Shown here piece after piece: positions 53,685 to 64,000 of a stretch of 64,000 bases of DNA. Location of the stretch: positions 558,001 through 622,000 of the forward strand of contig JANFOG010000015.1 of assembly GCA_024336345.1 (NCBI GenBank), read 5' to 3'. This stretch comes from Mariannaea sp. PMI_226 (taxonomy: Eukaryota > Ascomycota > Sordariomycetes > Hypocreales > Nectriaceae). The first letter of the stretch is position 1; the number at the start of each line of letters is the position of its first letter. A program made the translations under genes and the position numbers. A model generated the notes under the pieces. That model saw only the letters and a program-made list of their open reading frames with translations. It had not been told where the DNA came from and ran no database searches.

Positions 53685-56600
53685 AAAAAGTTTGATATAG
53701 CCATAAACCAATGAAGAAGAGTGATGATTCCCCTTGGCCTCTCCGTATATCACCCATCTATCTATCTATCTATCCATCCATCCATCCGTCCGTGGCAGTG
53801 TGATTGTTGTGAGGGGGGAATGCATACGATGTATGTGTGTATTTGCCTCGTACCGGTACACCTGATTGGACCCTCCAGAGGAGGGGTTCTTATCCGTAGA
53901 CAAAACAAAGATCCAATTCCCGACTGTCATGTAGGTCGGAATTATTTGACTGGTCCCCTAGATGCAGGGAACTATAGATCGGGACACCCCAGCCCAGCCC
54001 AGCCTTACAAGGGAACCATGTTTGGCCATGCCCCAAGCTCCCGCTCTGACCACTCGTTATTTTCTCGTTGGTGCAGAACATCGCGTACCTTGGCCACGAC
54101 GCGATGGTGGGTGCAGTCCTCGTGCGTTCACGCCAGCCTCAATGACATGGAAGTTGGAACTGGAAACCGATACATTATTTCCCTTTCTTATCAAAAAAAT
54201 TGCGTATTGGAAGACAATCAACATCTTTCAGTGCTCTGCTTCCTCAAGAAGCTTCTTGTCCAGCTACTCCACGTGACGTCGACGGTTCATGATTTTGGCG
54301 ATGGTCTCAGACCCTTCTAGTCTCCACTCCTCCACACTCCGATGGAAAAATCGTACGACTTCTGGGGCCGGCTTCCCTGTTGCTCAGACTTGCGTGTCAT
54401 GCAGCCATGTACCCTTAACTTTGTCATGGGAAGTGGGATTAGGTGCCCTTGAGTGATGACTGGGGCACTTGGGGGGCCTGATGTGCTAGCTTCGCACTTG
54501 AAGTTCAGAGTATTGTCGCCCTCGTCCCCAACTAATCCGTGATACCCTTAGCCAATACTACGAAAGAGTAGCTCTGAAGCAGCGACTGCAGCGACTGCAC
54601 CGCCTACAAGGCTACCCCTACCGGTGTATCTCCTACTTCGAATCCTTTCCTCTAGTGCCACCCGCATAGGTACCGCAACGTTCTCGAACCTCGTCGATCG
54701 AAACGAAGCCAACAGCAGATACCCTTGTGCATACGGCCCGACCCGCATCGACCGTTTCACTTCCACGGTTCCATTGTCGTGGCCATCTGACAGATGGCAG
54801 ATGGACATGTCAATGCATTCGTATCTCCCGAAGCTAAGGCAAGCCATGAGGCACCGAAGTCCTGATCCAGTGTCAGCGGGGACTCGGGACCTTGATGGCC
54901 CTGAACCATTCATTCCCCTGCCAAGTCTATGTTGGACTTGGCAAGTTGAAACTGGATTGGCTGCTGCGGTCATAGGGCTGGGCTATGGGTATCCTCTTCT
55001 CGATTCTGAAAATACCACTATAGTCGTCCATCCTTCCGTAGAAAATATCTGGAAGGGTTGGACTGATGACAACCAAGGCTGGAGATCGGATTTTGACCGG
55101 ACAAGTAATATCCTTGCAAAGTACATGCTCTGTGAAAGAAAAGAGCTTGAAGGTTATCGAGCCAGAGAGCCTTTTCCCTTTCATCTGGTGTCTTTAGTGT
55201 GTGCCTCGCACATTAGTATCTGCTTTGTGCATGCTTTTTACTCTTACAATACGTTCGATAGCACAGCGAGATTTGTAAAATACAGCGATGAAATAGACTG
55301 GAACCACGTGGACTCTCAATGATACAGTGCAACCGTTCTCATACAGTTGGTATGAATGTTGATGACTGAATGTTGACCAAAACCCGACTGGGCCCAAAAT
55401 CTATTGAGTCAGCATGTATTGTATAGGTAGACAACTGTCAAGGTATGAGTAGATGTCTGATGACAATAACGCTAGCACCAGTGACAAAGAAGATAAATGT
55501 CATCATCAACTCCCTTATGGCGCATGTCTGGAAGCTTTCCGGAGATGGGTGATGGATCGGGGATGCCCTTGGTCTCTTAGCAGACGAGTAATCTAGTATC
55601 TCGACGGTGTTCGCGACAAAATGGGAGTCAATCCAATGTTTCTACAGTTGGTCAGGGACTACTCGGTAGAGGAAGAAAACAGAGCGTATAATAAAGCTCT
55701 GGGGCACAGCTGTTCTGATTTAAACATTGGGAGCTGGTGGCTATTCTGCTCTGTGGCCAGTATTCGCAAGTCGCTTTGGGACGAGGTGACAAAACATCCA
55801 TGATATCACCCGCAATATGATGAAAAGAAAAAGTAAAAAGCAACTGAGAGAGATGTGTACTCAAATAATGAAACAAGACTTCGCAGGCTCAAGTAGTGGG
55901 AATAAGATAGCGATGGCTGCATTACGATGTCTTCAAATTTCATTCTGTAACACACTCCTACGGTAGAGTTTCTGCATGACAGCTCCGAGATGGGAGCAGT
56001 CCACCTTCCTTGGTCGCATACACAACTGCAGGACAAAACTCCCGATAGTGTTTAACGCGATTCAATACATTCTATGAAGGTCTGGGCAACGACGGAGTTG
56101 AGGCTCGAATCAATGAAGCGATTTTGCAACTGGACTTGCGACCAAACCATGACGCGCCTCGACTTTTAGTGCTAGTCTTGGGTGTGGACGAGGGGTGGAG
56201 ATGGGTTGCAACTACAATGACAATGCAGTAGCGGGAGTGAATTAATGCTGTTAGATGAGGCTTTGCCTATATTCACATACTGAGCAACGTTGATGTACTA
56301 GAGAGTCAAGTTTTGACAGCTAATCTAGAGCTAGCTACATGCCCATTGGTATAGGATTGGCAGGGGGGCGGGGAAGTTGTTGGTAATACATCGTGTTCGC
56401 ACAAAGGCGATACTCATCCTTTCTAATTTTTAGAGGATATTTACTACGGAGAATTACCTATATCAAGAGTAGTTGATAACGTAAAGGTGTATATGAAAAT
56501 AGGACAAAGACTAAATAATTAGTAATTGTATGACTCTAACTTGGTGGGTTAGTTCGAACTATTTCCCCTATTACTGTGTAAGCTGCAATATAGACTAGGT

Positions 56601-56774
56601 GAGATAATAGTACGCTCGCCTACGGAGATGGCATTTATTAAATTGTTTTCTGAGGCTAGCACAAACACAAACACGCAGACTTACTCACTTTGCCCCAAGA
56701 CCGCAAAAAAAATTAAAATTCATAATAATTGCAACGTCTGTAGAGACGGAATTACTCCAAAAAGATAATCGCAG
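53685..56774. other. Long intergenic region between carbonic anhydrase and tRNA-Ser
   Basis: 3.1 kb. A tetranucleotide run TCTA/TCCA/TCCG lies at about 53756-53792. The largest frame, 54624-55322 (232 codons, no ATG at its start; first good ATG near 54848 leaving about 157 codons), has no recognisable domain or codon bias, so I leave it unannotated. The rest has short frames only and AT-rich sequence from about 56390 on. Confidence 0.45.
53756..53792. repeat. TCTA/TCCA/TCCG tetranucleotide microsatellite
   Basis: A run of tetranucleotide units changing stepwise from TCTA to TCCA to TCCG, just downstream of the carbonic anhydrase gene. Likely length-variable. Confidence 0.8.
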
Positions 56775-56856
56775 CGACGCAGGCCTGATTCGAACAGACG
56801 CCTCCGAAGAGATATGATTTCTAGTCATACGCATTAGACCACTCTGCCACTGCGCC
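56775..56856 (-). tRNA. tRNA-Ser (anticodon AGA), class II
   Basis: The acceptor GGCGCAG (56856-56850) pairs with CTGCGTC (56782-56776) with one G:T wobble; the discriminator is G (56775), a serine identity element. The anticodon loop CTAGAAA in the stem TATGA/TCATA gives AGA. A long variable arm (TCTCTTCGGAGG) marks a class II tRNA. The T arm GTCTG-TTCGAAT-CAGGC has one wobble pair. No intron is needed. Confidence 0.88.
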
Positions 56857-57600
56857 TTGATGCTGATGTGAACTCCCGGCCGACTCCAAGCCATCATGAA
56901 GGCGAGGGAGCAGGAATTCTCCGGTTTTTGTTCCATCACCGGAAACCCTTGGCTGACGTGTTGATTGTGTTTGGGTTGGAGAATGTCGTCTTTTAACCGC
57001 TTGGGTAATGGGAGGATTTGGAGATTTTGGGGGGAGGAACCGGGGGGATTCCCTTATTTGGTCAAGGGGCCCTGACTATTAGACGCCACACACGAAACGT
57101 TCGCAACATCCTTGCGGAATTCCAGAGGCACTCGGAGCTTATCTGACGTCAACATTCAAGTAACTGGTGCCTGTAAGACGTACGTATTACTCCGTCCCGA
57201 TGCCCCAGGGGGTGGAGGAGAGGAGACGACGGAGTTGCGTAAGACAGTGAGAGCTGTGGGTTGTCAGCCGTTTGTCATAGGATAGGATATTACCTCCCTA
57301 AGTAGTGTGTACCCCCTACCAGCTCCTCCGTTATACGAACGAATACGGTGCTAGGTACGAAACAAGCAGGACCTTGCAAAGTTGACCAAGTCCGCCCGCA
57401 AACTCCGCAAAATAGACGACGCGACTGCGACGTTGTGTGTTTTCGCAAATGGCGACCACCCGAAGGCCGATCGCCCGTCCGACCCATCCGATCCTTTTCT
57501 CTCTTGGTTGTCCTGTTTTTTTTATACAAACAGAGAAGTAACTCGCACAGGATTGCCAATGGAGATACACCATCTCTAGAGCTTCATATCCAGAAACCAA
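56857..57600. other. Intergenic; promoter of the acyltransferase-like gene
   Basis: 740 bp without a supported gene. Overlapping short frames on both strands at 57290-57680 do not show coding bias. Confidence 0.5.
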
Positions 57601-59238
57601 ATGACGAGACCACAGGACGCTGCTGGGGCCCCACCCGCGACTGCGGCCCCGGGCCTTAGCTCCATCACTGGCGATCATGGTAGATCACCTCGTGGCTACG
57701 GGTCCTTTCCAATTAGCGACAGAGCCAACAACAGCGACGATGTGCTACGAACGACGACGACGACGACGACGGCGGCTGTAAAAAAGAAGCAGAGCCCGCG
57801 AGCACTGGCGCCCGATCTCCTTCGTGGCCTGCTTATGCTGGTCATGGCACTGGACCACACGGCGCTGGCGCTCAACACTTGGCAGCATGGTACTGGCCGC
57901 GATACAGAGATGGATGGCATGATAATTGGGAATTGGAACAGACCCGTTGCCTATGTTGTGCGCACCCTCACCCACCTTTGCGCCCCGGGCTTCACATTTC
58001 TCCTTGGCGTGGGTTCAGTGTACCTGGGCAGATCCAGATCGCGACTGGGATGGTCGTCAATGCGGATTGCACGATACTTTGCGGTGCGTGGTCTTGTTCT
58101 GACGCTGGTCAACACTGTGCTCGGTCTGTTGGTCTCGGGAGGGCAAGTCTGGTTCATGAACTTTGTCCTGTTCTCGCTGGCCGTGGATTATTTCTTGGTG
58201 GGCATGCTCTGGCTAGTCGTGAATACGACAGAGCCGCTGCTTGCCAAGGGGATATCGAGAATGCTCGAGGGTAAAGCTGAAAACCATGATGATGATGATG
58301 ATAAGGATGTGGAGGAAGAGCCCCTACTGCGACCGAGAGAGGCAGAGGCCGACTTTGGTGCCTCAGCTACACGGGCGTCGACTTGGTCCTGGCATATCCA
58401 CAATGCAATCCTGTTCGTGCTCAGTATTGTCACGATCTGGTGGAATATCTGGCTGTCTCCGGTACAAGGGCACTGTCAGCCCCAAAGCGAAGCGCTGCAG
58501 CCCATGACTCTTCCACAACCCCCCGAACCACAATCTCCAGCCGTGTCTAAGAATCCCCTAGACCTGTGGTTCTGGATCGTGATGTCGCCCCGCGTCGTTT
58601 CAGTGTTCCCGCCCATGGCGTGGTTCTCATTTGCCATTCTGGGACTCTTGTGTGCCCGACTCGATCTCGCCCGTCCGTGGTCTCACCGGGCCATTGCCCT
58701 GGGGTACACTTGCGCGGGCTTGGCTTGCACCATCTTGTTCGTCTTGACGAGGGTGCTGAGATTCGGAAATCTCTCCGAGGACTGCCTCCAAACACCAGAG
58801 CACATAGCTCACCCTGACCAAAACCCCTATCTCGTGTCGGTGCAGTCGTTCTTTTACATCATCAAGTACCCTCCGGACGTGGCGTTCTGGGCTATGACCA
58901 TGGCCGGTAACTTTTTCCTGCTTGCCATCTTCAATGGCGTCCCCGCGCACATTACCCAACGCTTCACCATACTGCTCGACTTTGGCAGAGCAGCCTTGTA
59001 CTTTTACGTCATACACCTGTTCCTAGTATTCTTTGGTGGCAACGTCTTAGTCCGTTTGTTCGGCCACGAGAGCGACATCCCCAGCCAGAACGACCCAAGT
59101 TCCACGTTGGCCATTGATAATGCGTGGGCGTACTTTGCCATCTGGGCCATGTTCATGCTTGCTCTTTGGCCGATGGTGAGACGATATGGTCGATTCAAGG
59201 CTACGAAGCCGGCGGATTCCCTATGGCGACTCTTTTGA
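57601..59238 (+). CDS. DUF1624/HGSNAT-like multi-span membrane acyltransferase
   Basis: Single-exon, 545 residues. After a 60-residue hydrophilic N-terminus containing an ACG-encoded Thr run (RTTTTTTTAAV), the domain opens with ALAPDLLRGLLMLVMALDHTAL, the D-x2-RG...M-x3-D-H signature of DUF1624, related to heparan-alpha-glucosaminide N-acetyltransferase. About ten hydrophobic helices follow, including VVRTLTHLCAPGFTFLLGVGSVYL, MNFVLFSLAVDYFLVGMLWLVVN, FPPMAWFSFAILGLLCARL, ALYFYVIHLFLVFFGG and AWAYFAIWAMFMLALWPMVRRYG. An acidic cytoplasmic or lumenal loop (DDDDKDVEEEPLL) lies near residue 230. The family's acetyl-CoA-dependent transfer across a membrane is known for HGSNAT only. For fungal members substrate and membrane are unknown. 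The start codon context is AACCAAATGACG. Confidence 0.85.
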   Translation: MTRPQDAAGAPPATAAPGLSSITGDHGRSPRGYGSFPISDRANNSDDVLRTTTTTTTAAVKKKQSPRALAPDLLRGLLMLVMALDHTALALNTWQHGTGRDTEMDGMIIGNWNRPVAYVVRTLTHLCAPGFTFLLGVGSVYLGRSRSRLGWSSMRIARYFAVRGLVLTLVNTVLGLLVSGGQVWFMNFVLFSLAVDYFLVGMLWLVVNTTEPLLAKGISRMLEGKAENHDDDDDKDVEEEPLLRPREAEADFGASATRASTWSWHIHNAILFVLSIVTIWWNIWLSPVQGHCQPQSEALQPMTLPQPPEPQSPAVSKNPLDLWFWIVMSPRVVSVFPPMAWFSFAILGLLCARLDLARPWSHRAIALGYTCAGLACTILFVLTRVLRFGNLSEDCLQTPEHIAHPDQNPYLVSVQSFFYIIKYPPDVAFWAMTMAGNFFLLAIFNGVPAHITQRFTILLDFGRAALYFYVIHLFLVFFGGNVLVRLFGHESDIPSQNDPSSTLAIDNAWAYFAIWAMFMLALWPMVRRYGRFKATKPADSLWRLF

Positions 59239-59422
59239 GGAATTTGGGACTCAGACAATTGGCAGTCGCACTGAGAAATAGACATAGAATCAGATAAAAA
59301 AAATATGGAGGACAATCATCTTTGTCTGGATTTTTCCAACTTGACGACTCCCCCCCCAAAAAAGTACTGCCCTGAATCCAGAGGTGAGCATGGCAGCTTT
59401 TTGTGCATCGCTCATATCAGTT

Positions 59423-60239
59423 TCATTTGCTTGCAACCTTGGATGTGCAGCTAACATGGAACACACCCATCTTGATAAGACTAGGCATCGTTCTCAACAA
59501 CCCAATCGAATCCTTGAACTGCTGCGTGTCACGAAACTTCATGTGAGCCTCGAGGCTTTGCCAACCGATGAAAGCTGCAAGCATAACACCCTGCTTCTCT
59601 TCATCCCCCCTCACTGGAATATCGTCTTCCAGGCTCCATCCGTAGCTGATGCCTCGAAAGTCCGGGCACGTCTTGAGAGCTCTTTCGACGAACTCATCTA
59701 TGCGCGCGACGACGGCATCCTTGCCAGATGCGTCAATGTCCGCAGGGAAGAATGCGTACAGCACCTCAGTGATGGGCGAATTGCTGTTGTCGAGGGCCTG
59801 CCTAGGAGGATACGGCTGAGGAGCAACATGTTTGATGAGGCTCTTTGAGAAGTCGAAGAGGGGAAGGAGCTCCTTGATTGCTTCTTGATGAGTTCTATCA
59901 TAGCATTCAGAGTGAGCTTGAGTCTGAGAAGGTTTAAGAAGGGTGTGTGTATATGATTCAGGTAAATAAGACGAGAGAGAAAGAACGTGCCACGTCTCAG
60001 TATTCTTACCCAGACTCTCGATACTTGTCGTGGTCATCCCGGCTGTCCCAGTCAAGGAAAAGCCACATGTGGGATGGATCCTCGACTTCCATGCCGTAGT
60101 AGACACGATGTGCCCCAGGCTGATTGAGAACGCTGTCGATGATGCGGGCGATGGTCTGTCCCTCATTGGTCGTCTCGTCCAGGACATTGAAGCCCGGTCG
60201 GATAGCATAACAGGCGAATTCAGTGACTTTATTTGCCAT
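59423..60239 (-). CDS. Tandem antibiotic-biosynthesis-monooxygenase (ABM)-like protein, two exons
   Basis: Exons 60239-60010 and 59894-59423 give 233 residues. The splice (GG|GTAAGA ... ATAG|A) keeps the frame as YRESGTHQEAIKELLPLF. The protein looks like two copies of a dimeric alpha-beta barrel module: first ACYAIRPGFNVLD...IARIIDSVLNQPGAHRVYYGMEVEDPSHMWLFLDWDSRDDHDKY, second VLYAFFPADIDASG...DEFVERALKTCPDFRGISYGWSLEDD then LAAFIGWQSLEAHMKFRDTQQF. This fold occurs in ABM and stress-responsive A/B-barrel proteins; a catalytic activity cannot be read from it. It converges with the acyltransferase-like gene over a 185-bp gap. Cytosolic, no signal peptide. Confidence 0.75.
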
Positions 60240-60919
60240 TTTTAAACTGCTCTCTTCTTCTCCTTCTTTTGGATTCTTATGTGATGGCGACGTACTGAAA
60301 AAAAACCTAGGGCGGGAGGGAGAGACAAAAGTGCTGTTCGTGTCAGACCGAGCGCGGGGAGAGTTTTGACAAATGCGAGCCAATGCAGCCACTTCCTTAG
60401 AGCATCACGTGGTCTTCTCCTGTCCTCTCCTGTCTCATCTTGAAAATAGTTTTTACGCTTAATCAATCAATTGTCCCATGTATGGCGCATTATCAATCTG
60501 CCAACTCTCAAAAGTAAAGCAGTTGGATTGTTGGCGGTGCCAGATTTAGCACGGTTAAATATATGGGTGCGATTGTGATATCCCGGCAACATTGGTCATA
60601 CTTGACCATTGTGAGAGAAACTCGAATGCTACCTACTAATACGCGCGTGCGGCTGTCTATTCCTGCTCAATTGAGCTAAGAGATATTCTTTGACCATGAA
60701 GTAATCCGATAGGTATGTGTGAATTACCTATGCAATCGTGTTGTAGGGATGACCCGAGTTCAATCAATTACCTACTGTTGGCATCAAGCATGCTTGATTC
60801 ATATGACCAAACTTGCACCCCTGATTTCTTTGTTTCCAATTCTTACCCCAAGAGATTGCTCCATCATAACCTGTAGCCTCTAAAGTTGCATCCCCTCAAT
60901 CATAAATTCCACCTGTCCA
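60240..60919. other. Intergenic spacer
   Basis: 680 bp between two minus-strand genes: promoter of the ABM-like gene and 3' end of the ankyrin gene. No gene seen. Confidence 0.55.
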
Positions 60920-63439
60920 TCACCTCCTCCTCGTCCGTCGATTCCCCTTCTTCTCCCATGCCTTCTCAGCCCGGCTCAGCGTCGCCGCCGCATCCCAGCA
61001 GTCCCTCTGCTGCGCCAGGTCCCGCGGCGTATTCCGCCGGTTGTCGAAGATGAAAGGATTTGCCCCATAGTCGCGCAGCACACGCAGTACCTCGCGTCGC
61101 TCCTCGTCGCCGTCCACCGCCACTGTGGCCGCGTAGTGCAGCGGTGTCCGGCCGTCGGCGTTGCGGGCGTTGGGGTTCGATCTGCCCTTGTCAAGCAGGA
61201 ACTCGACCGTGGCGGCGGACGCGAACCGCGCAGCTAGGTGAAGCGGCGTGCGGTCCTTTCCGTCGCTTGCGTCAAAGACCGCCTGGTGGTCACGCAGCAG
61301 CATTGCCGTCGCCAAGTGATCGCGCTCAACGGCGAGGTGGAGAGGCGTGAGGCCCTGGAGGTCTCGTGTCATGACAGAGGTGTGCTCGAGCTCGCGAGCT
61401 ACTGATGTGAGGTCTCCGTTCCAGGCGGCGTCCAGGAGAGCGATTTGGTGGTCGTCGTGGACACCGGGTTCTGGCTGAGGATCCGCTGTAGCTGTACCCT
61501 TCGCTGGTGTGTCCGCCGCTGGAGGTTCAGTCCCAGAGCTAATGTTCTCGCCCTTGTTCACCTTAGGTGGCTCGACTTTGCTGTCCTCTCTCGTTTGAGC
61601 AGCTTGCGGTGGCGGTGCTGTCGGACCAGTCTTGGTAGCCTGCTCATTATCTACTCTAGTTTCTCCCCTGGTTCCCTCAGATAACAACGGGATCTTTTGG
61701 TCTTTTATGCTGGTGTAATTTGGTTCAATCGTAGTCTTTACTGGAGGTGCGTTCTTCAATGTATCAGACTCTGGAGGTAGGCGTACGTGAATGTTGGATA
61801 TATCCTCAAGTTTGGCACCCGAACCCGTCCATGGTCCTTGATCTCTATTGACTGGAGGGCTTGTTACTGGCGTCTCAACCTCAATATTAGCTCGCGAACT
61901 TGGTGGTATTGCCACGGCTGTCGTCGAATCTAGAGGTACAGGCTTCGTAAGAGCCCGACTATAATCAATTAGCAACCCCATCCTCCATGTCAATGATACG
62001 GTATGGTGAACGTACGAGTAGATATTGGACATGAGCGCGGCCAGTGTGCCCAGGTTCGTTTGCAAGTCTGCCTCTGCCTCCTTTATCTTGTCCTCCCACT
62101 GGCTCTTGTACCGGTATGAGCTGTAAAAATCCTGCAGGCCCTTCCACACGGCTCCCTCGGTCCCGTCATCACCCACCTCCTGCAGCAGGTTGGTCATCTT
62201 CTCGAGCGACTCGTCTGTGCTCTTGATGGCTGATTCAATCTGCTTCTTGAGTATCTGGCCGCTTTCACCCTCGACAAGATCCGGACGCGCTTCCAGGCTG
62301 TGCTGGATCTGGTATATAGTATCCTTCGCCGTGGTGGCCTCTGCTGAGAGAGCTTGTATTTCTGCCGGTGCGCCTTGCAAGTCATTCAACCAATCCGCCC
62401 ATTCCTTGGCCGTGTTGGCATGATCGGTCAAGATCCTGAGCCCTGTGAACGTTGCCAGAGTTCGGGGGAACCGTTCCCAGAAGTCGCCAGTTGCCGAGTC
62501 CTTTGCGCTGTGTTCTGTTGGTGAGCCAGAGGGTGAGCTTGAGCTTGGCCTTGGCCTTGGTCTTGGTTCCGATTTTGACGGCTTTGGCCTCGGTTTCTGG
62601 TGCGGCCGTTGTGCTTGGCTGTCTGCTGTTGATCGCCGAGTTGGTGATGGCCTGGTTGGAGAGCCTACATCGGCATGCCGTGAGCGACGGGTGTCTTCTC
62701 GTGATCTTGACTTTGGACTTGACCTGGGGAAATCTGGGTGTGAATAGTCAAATTGCCCATGACGGCCTGGCGATGATGATTTGAAGGCAACAGCCGCAGC
62801 GCCTGGTCGCATCGCATAGGACGAGTCATATGACATCCGCCTCCGATCAATGGGCCTATGATGGCTGTATGGGTACGAGTCTGGCGGATATTGCTGCATC
62901 ATGCCGGGTCGCGCAGAGTGCAAATCATGGTACGCAGGCCTGTCTCTTCCACGCCCCGTCGTGCGATCCATGGGGTATCGAGGCAATGCTGGTGAGTCCG
63001 GCGAGAGAGGACGGCTGTCCTCGTCTGCGGAGATGGATCCATCGCGGGTCGAGCGCCTGCGAAGCCGTCTCGAGTCTTTGAGCGTTGGCTCTCGGCGGAG
63101 CGGGGGTGGTGAAGGTGAGCGTCGGCGCGTGGCGCTTCTTCTCAGTGGGTACGGCTGCCTGTAATGATGGTGCTCATTACCATCGTCCTCAAAGTGGTCG
63201 TCGTGGTCGAACCGGTTGGGTCTTCGTCGCTCGGCTTCATATGATCTCGCCCTTCGTCTGGAGCTGGCGGCGGGCGGATGCAAGTGTGCGTTGGAGCCAT
63301 CGCCATGTGAACTCAGCGGCCTCGGCGTCGTCGGCGAATGGGATGACGTTGTGTTTGTATTTCTGCGAGACCTCGAAGAGGCGGTCGACCGTTTTGATCT
63401 GGACGATCGCCTGAAGGAGGAGGCCAGTTTGCCGAGCAT
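60920..63439 (-). CDS. Ankyrin-repeat protein with long basic Ser/Arg-rich N-terminus
   Basis: The frame is open for 839 codons. An in-frame 57-nt segment (62015-61959) has a GTACGT donor, a TGCTAATTG branch site and a TATAG acceptor, so the likely spliced form is complement(60920-61958, 62016-63439), 820 residues. Residues 1-330 are low complexity: SRSRR and RRRSPSPPPLRRE runs, many Ser-Pro, and a Lys/Pro/Arg stretch (KPRPKPSKSEPRPRPRPSSS). A helical region (about 335-490) contains LATFTGLRILTDHANTAKEWADWLND and coiled-coil-like heptads. The C-terminal 170 residues form three to four ankyrin repeats: LQGLTPLHLAVERDHLATAMLL, KDRTPLHLAARFASAATVEFLL, NPNARNADGRTPLHYAAT and VLRDYGANPF. The ends are basic (KKGNRRTRRR). 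Probably a cytosolic or nuclear scaffold; role unknown. Confidence 0.85.
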   Translation of the reverse strand: MLGKLASSFRRSSRSKRSTASSRSRRNTNTTSSHSPTTPRPLSSHGDGSNAHLHPPAASSRRRARSYEAERRRPNRFDHDDHFEDDGNEHHHYRQPYPLRRSATRRRSPSPPPLRREPTLKDSRRLRRRSTRDGSISADEDSRPLSPDSPALPRYPMDRTTGRGRDRPAYHDLHSARPGMMQQYPPDSYPYSHHRPIDRRRMSYDSSYAMRPGAAAVAFKSSSPGRHGQFDYSHPDFPRSSPKSRSREDTRRSRHADVGSPTRPSPTRRSTADSQAQRPHQKPRPKPSKSEPRPRPRPSSSSPSGSPTEHSAKDSATGDFWERFPRTLATFTGLRILTDHANTAKEWADWLNDLQGAPAEIQALSAEATTAKDTIYQIQHSLEARPDLVEGESGQILKKQIESAIKSTDESLEKMTNLLQEVGDDGTEGAVWKGLQDFYSSYRYKSQWEDKIKEAEADLQTNLGTLAALMSNIYSYVHHTVSLTWRMGLLIDYSRALTKPVPLDSTTAVAIPPSSRANIEVETPVTSPPVNRDQGPWTGSGAKLEDISNIHVRLPPESDTLKNAPPVKTTIEPNYTSIKDQKIPLLSEGTRGETRVDNEQATKTGPTAPPPQAAQTREDSKVEPPKVNKGENISSGTEPPAADTPAKGTATADPQPEPGVHDDHQIALLDAAWNGDLTSVARELEHTSVMTRDLQGLTPLHLAVERDHLATAMLLRDHQAVFDASDGKDRTPLHLAARFASAATVEFLLDKGRSNPNARNADGRTPLHYAATVAVDGDEERREVLRVLRDYGANPFIFDNRRNTPRDLAQQRDCWDAAATLSRAEKAWEKKGNRRTRRR

Positions 63440-64000
63440 GTCGGCCGTTTACACATCCACAGATGTGCAGAGAATGAATTTGCATCAATTCATTGTTGGG
63501 CGAACTGGTCAGAACAAACACTTGACTATATACATACATATTACAAGGCCCGCGACCCAAATCCTTCCCCTCCCCCCCCCCGCGCGGCCAATGACGCCAT
63601 GGCAGTGCAGGGCCATGACTACAGGCCCTATCACGAACCATGTGCGCGTGAGTTGAGCGTGGGCATTGGGCTGATGCGCGTGTGACGTGTCTTCTGATCC
63701 ACCACGCTTTTTAGAGCACCAAGCGCACCCAATACATTATGGAGTTGTAGTAGCAGGGGGAGAGCTCGTTTTGATTGCAAGAACACCAGTTGCACAAAGC
63801 AGTGAGCGGAAGCCTGATGAGTGATACGTGATGCTCTCGTGACTTTCGGTGTGTTGCCTGATGGAATGCGCTGGAGGCCGCTGAGAGGTTCTGTTGGTGT
63901 TGGTGAAGTGTCTAGCGCCAGGCAGTGCTACCATCTTACCAACAGTGCCCCAAGTTTAGCATGGTTGTTTAGGCAGTTTAGTGCCTCTCTTCCCACCTAG
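63440..64000. other. Upstream region of the ankyrin gene
   Basis: 560 bp without a supported gene; a C10 run lies near 63573. It should contain the ankyrin gene promoter. Short frames are shadows of one another. Confidence 0.5.

Noticed and set aside
53010..53753. 247-codon antisense frame opposite carbonic anhydrase
   Set aside because: Shadow of the C-ending codon bias on the other strand; no family features.
1..64000. CRISPR arrays, rRNA genes, dispersed 5S rRNA
   Set aside because: No spaced identical repeats of CRISPR type and no 5S-like internal promoter sequence were found on reading; CRISPR is not expected in a fungal genome.

Overview
The window is nuclear DNA of a filamentous ascomycete, most probably a Sordariomycete; Hypocreales is plausible but is inference. 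The grounds are short GT-AG introns (about 55-215 nt) with CTAAC/CTGAC-type branch sites, two Zn2Cys6 regulators, intron-containing tRNAs, fungal-only families (rhodopsin-domain membrane protein, Clr5-ankyrin protein, LaeA-like methyltransferase, C2H2/ACPF protein), and AT-rich tracts whose coding remnants carry stop codons of the repeat-induced point mutation (RIP) type. Exon boundaries were worked out by hand from splice sites, reading phase and family resemblance. All function calls come from reading motifs, not from searches.

Layout. 1-3.5 kb: AT-rich tract with a decayed Mutator-like (MULE) transposon. 4.8-9.3 kb: cystathionine gamma-lyase, a convergent Zn2Cys6 regulator and an intron-containing tRNA-Ala. 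9.3-17.4 kb: sparse; a second Zn2Cys6 regulator with five exons, then remnants of small secreted cysteine-containing proteins among diverged repeats. 17.4-31.1 kb: a LOR/tubby-like protein, a five-exon rhodopsin-domain receptor-like protein, a six-exon flavin monooxygenase with an NTF2-like N-terminus, a frameshifted C2H2 protein, a signal-anchor membrane protein, a truncated gene cut off at an AT-rich tract, and a secreted or membrane-anchored Hsp70-like ATPase-fold protein. 32.0-42.4 kb: a Clr5-ankyrin protein with an apparent late nonsense codon, a Ysc84/SYLF actin-associated protein, a nine-exon methyltransferase and tRNA-Arg. 42.4-50.1 kb: an arylsulfotransferase-like protein, a DUF1989 (urea carboxylase-associated) protein, a multi-span membrane protein, a double-chromodomain protein and tRNA-Pro. 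50.1-64 kb: a beta-carbonic anhydrase with two plausible start codons, tRNA-Ser, a DUF1624/HGSNAT-like acyltransferase, a two-domain ABM-like protein and a second ankyrin protein.

How the genes relate. No polyketide synthase, NRPS or terpene synthase backbone is visible, so the monooxygenase, methyltransferase and regulators are not evidence of a biosynthetic cluster. Most genes look like independent core or semi-core loci. The accessory flavour comes from the AT-rich tracts and from four genes caught in apparent decay: MULE, secreted protein, C2H2 protein and the truncated family member; the Clr5-ankyrin gene lost only its tail. I found no clearly new multi-gene system. The best leads are the broken or variable accessory genes and the repeat structures around them.
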